Shown in pieces: positions 5,086 through 5,264 of a stretch of DNA of 5,264 bases (position 1 is its first letter; every line of letters begins with the position of its first letter). The notes under the pieces are model-generated. The model saw only the letters and a list, made by a program, of their open reading frames with translations, was not told the origin of the DNA and searched no databases. The DNA lies in contig JANYCL010000067.1 of assembly GCA_025360355.1 (NCBI GenBank), forward strand, positions 1 to 5,264, given 5' to 3'. Source of the DNA: Sphingobacteriaceae bacterium. GTDB taxonomy: Bacteria; Bacteroidota; Bacteroidia; B-17B0; Aurantibacillaceae. The position numbers were made by a program, and so were the translations under genes.

Positions 5086-5264
5086 ATGACAATAGACTTA
5101 AGAAGCGACACAGTAACAAAACCAACCAAAGCTATGATGGACGCAATGATGAATGCAAAAGTTGGTGATGATGTTTTTGGTGAAGATCCAACAGTTATTG
5201 AACTGGAAGAAAAATCCGCTAAACTTTTTGGGAAAGAAGCCGGTTTGTTTTGTCCGAGCGGCAC
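5086..5264 (+). CDS. ltaE: low-specificity L-threonine aldolase, N-terminal part (cut by window end)
   Basis: This is a PLP-dependent cytosolic enzyme (EC 4.1.2.48) that cleaves L-threonine or L-allo-threonine to glycine and acetaldehyde. Only 59 complete codons are in the window; a full protein would be about 340 residues. The N-terminus is diagnostic: DLRSDTVTKPT (residues 4-14), then VGDDVFGEDPTV (26-37) and KEAGLFCPSGT (50-60, the last codon incomplete). These match the opening of E. coli LtaE, including the Ser-Asp-Thr segment and the loop before the cofactor phosphate site. The ATG at 5086 is the natural start because the conserved sequence begins almost at once. The PLP-binding lysine lies beyond the window, so intactness cannot be judged. 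No exact TAnnTTTG box precedes it (TAATCTTTG at 5049-5057 is one base too long), and its start codon sits against the hairpin repeat. Confidence 0.93.
   Translation, partial: MTIDLRSDTVTKPTKAMMDAMMNAKVGDDVFGEDPTVIELEEKSAKLFGKEAGLFCPSG

Noticed and set aside
5025..5264. 79-aa minus-strand open frame at the right edge
   Set aside because: The plus strand encodes an unmistakable threonine aldolase N-terminus here, and the minus frame runs through the hairpin repeat.

Overview
The window is AT-rich and carries densely packed bacterial genes. It looks like a Gram-negative member of the Bacteroidota. The reasons are a lipid A kinase (LpxK) of the form seen in that phylum, the lpxK-punA and Nif3/zinc-ribbon gene pairs, the absence of clear Shine-Dalgarno sequences, and two matches to the Bacteroidota -7 promoter box (TAnnTTTG). 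The exact family cannot be named from this stretch. The content is mostly housekeeping. There is no phage, CRISPR array, transposase, rRNA or tRNA.

Layout. Positions 1-327 (+) hold the 3' part of a small three-helix membrane protein of unknown function. It converges on the purine nucleoside phosphorylase gene punA (324-1139, -), and the two stop codons share the tetramer TTAA. punA overlaps the 3' end of lpxK (1099-2163, -) by 41 nt, so the two form a minus-strand lpxK-punA transcription unit. Between lpxK and the divergent rightward genes lies a 242-bp gap. Most of it (2238-2404) is one long imperfect palindrome, flanked by TTA on both sides, that ends one base before the next start codon. 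To its right is a Nif3-family dinuclear-metal protein (2406-3500, +), then 3 bp later a coiled-coil/C4 zinc-ribbon protein (3504-4271, +). This pair is closed by a strong intrinsic terminator (4291-4320). Next come a class I SAM-dependent O-methyltransferase (4349-4990, +) and, after a 95-bp gap filled by a second hairpin-forming repeat (4993-5083), the first 59 codons of a low-specificity L-threonine aldolase (5086 onward, cut by the window end).

How the genes work together. LpxK makes lipid IVA for the outer membrane. PunA recycles purine nucleosides, and its link to LpxK is transcriptional rather than metabolic. The Nif3 and zinc-ribbon proteins are probably co-expressed, and their shared role is not established. 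The methyltransferase and threonine aldolase are separate metabolic enzymes.

I did not find a clearly new biological system. The most unusual items are the two palindromic elements that fill intergenic gaps and abut start codons, and an Asp in the PNP base-recognition site where the human enzyme has Asn243.
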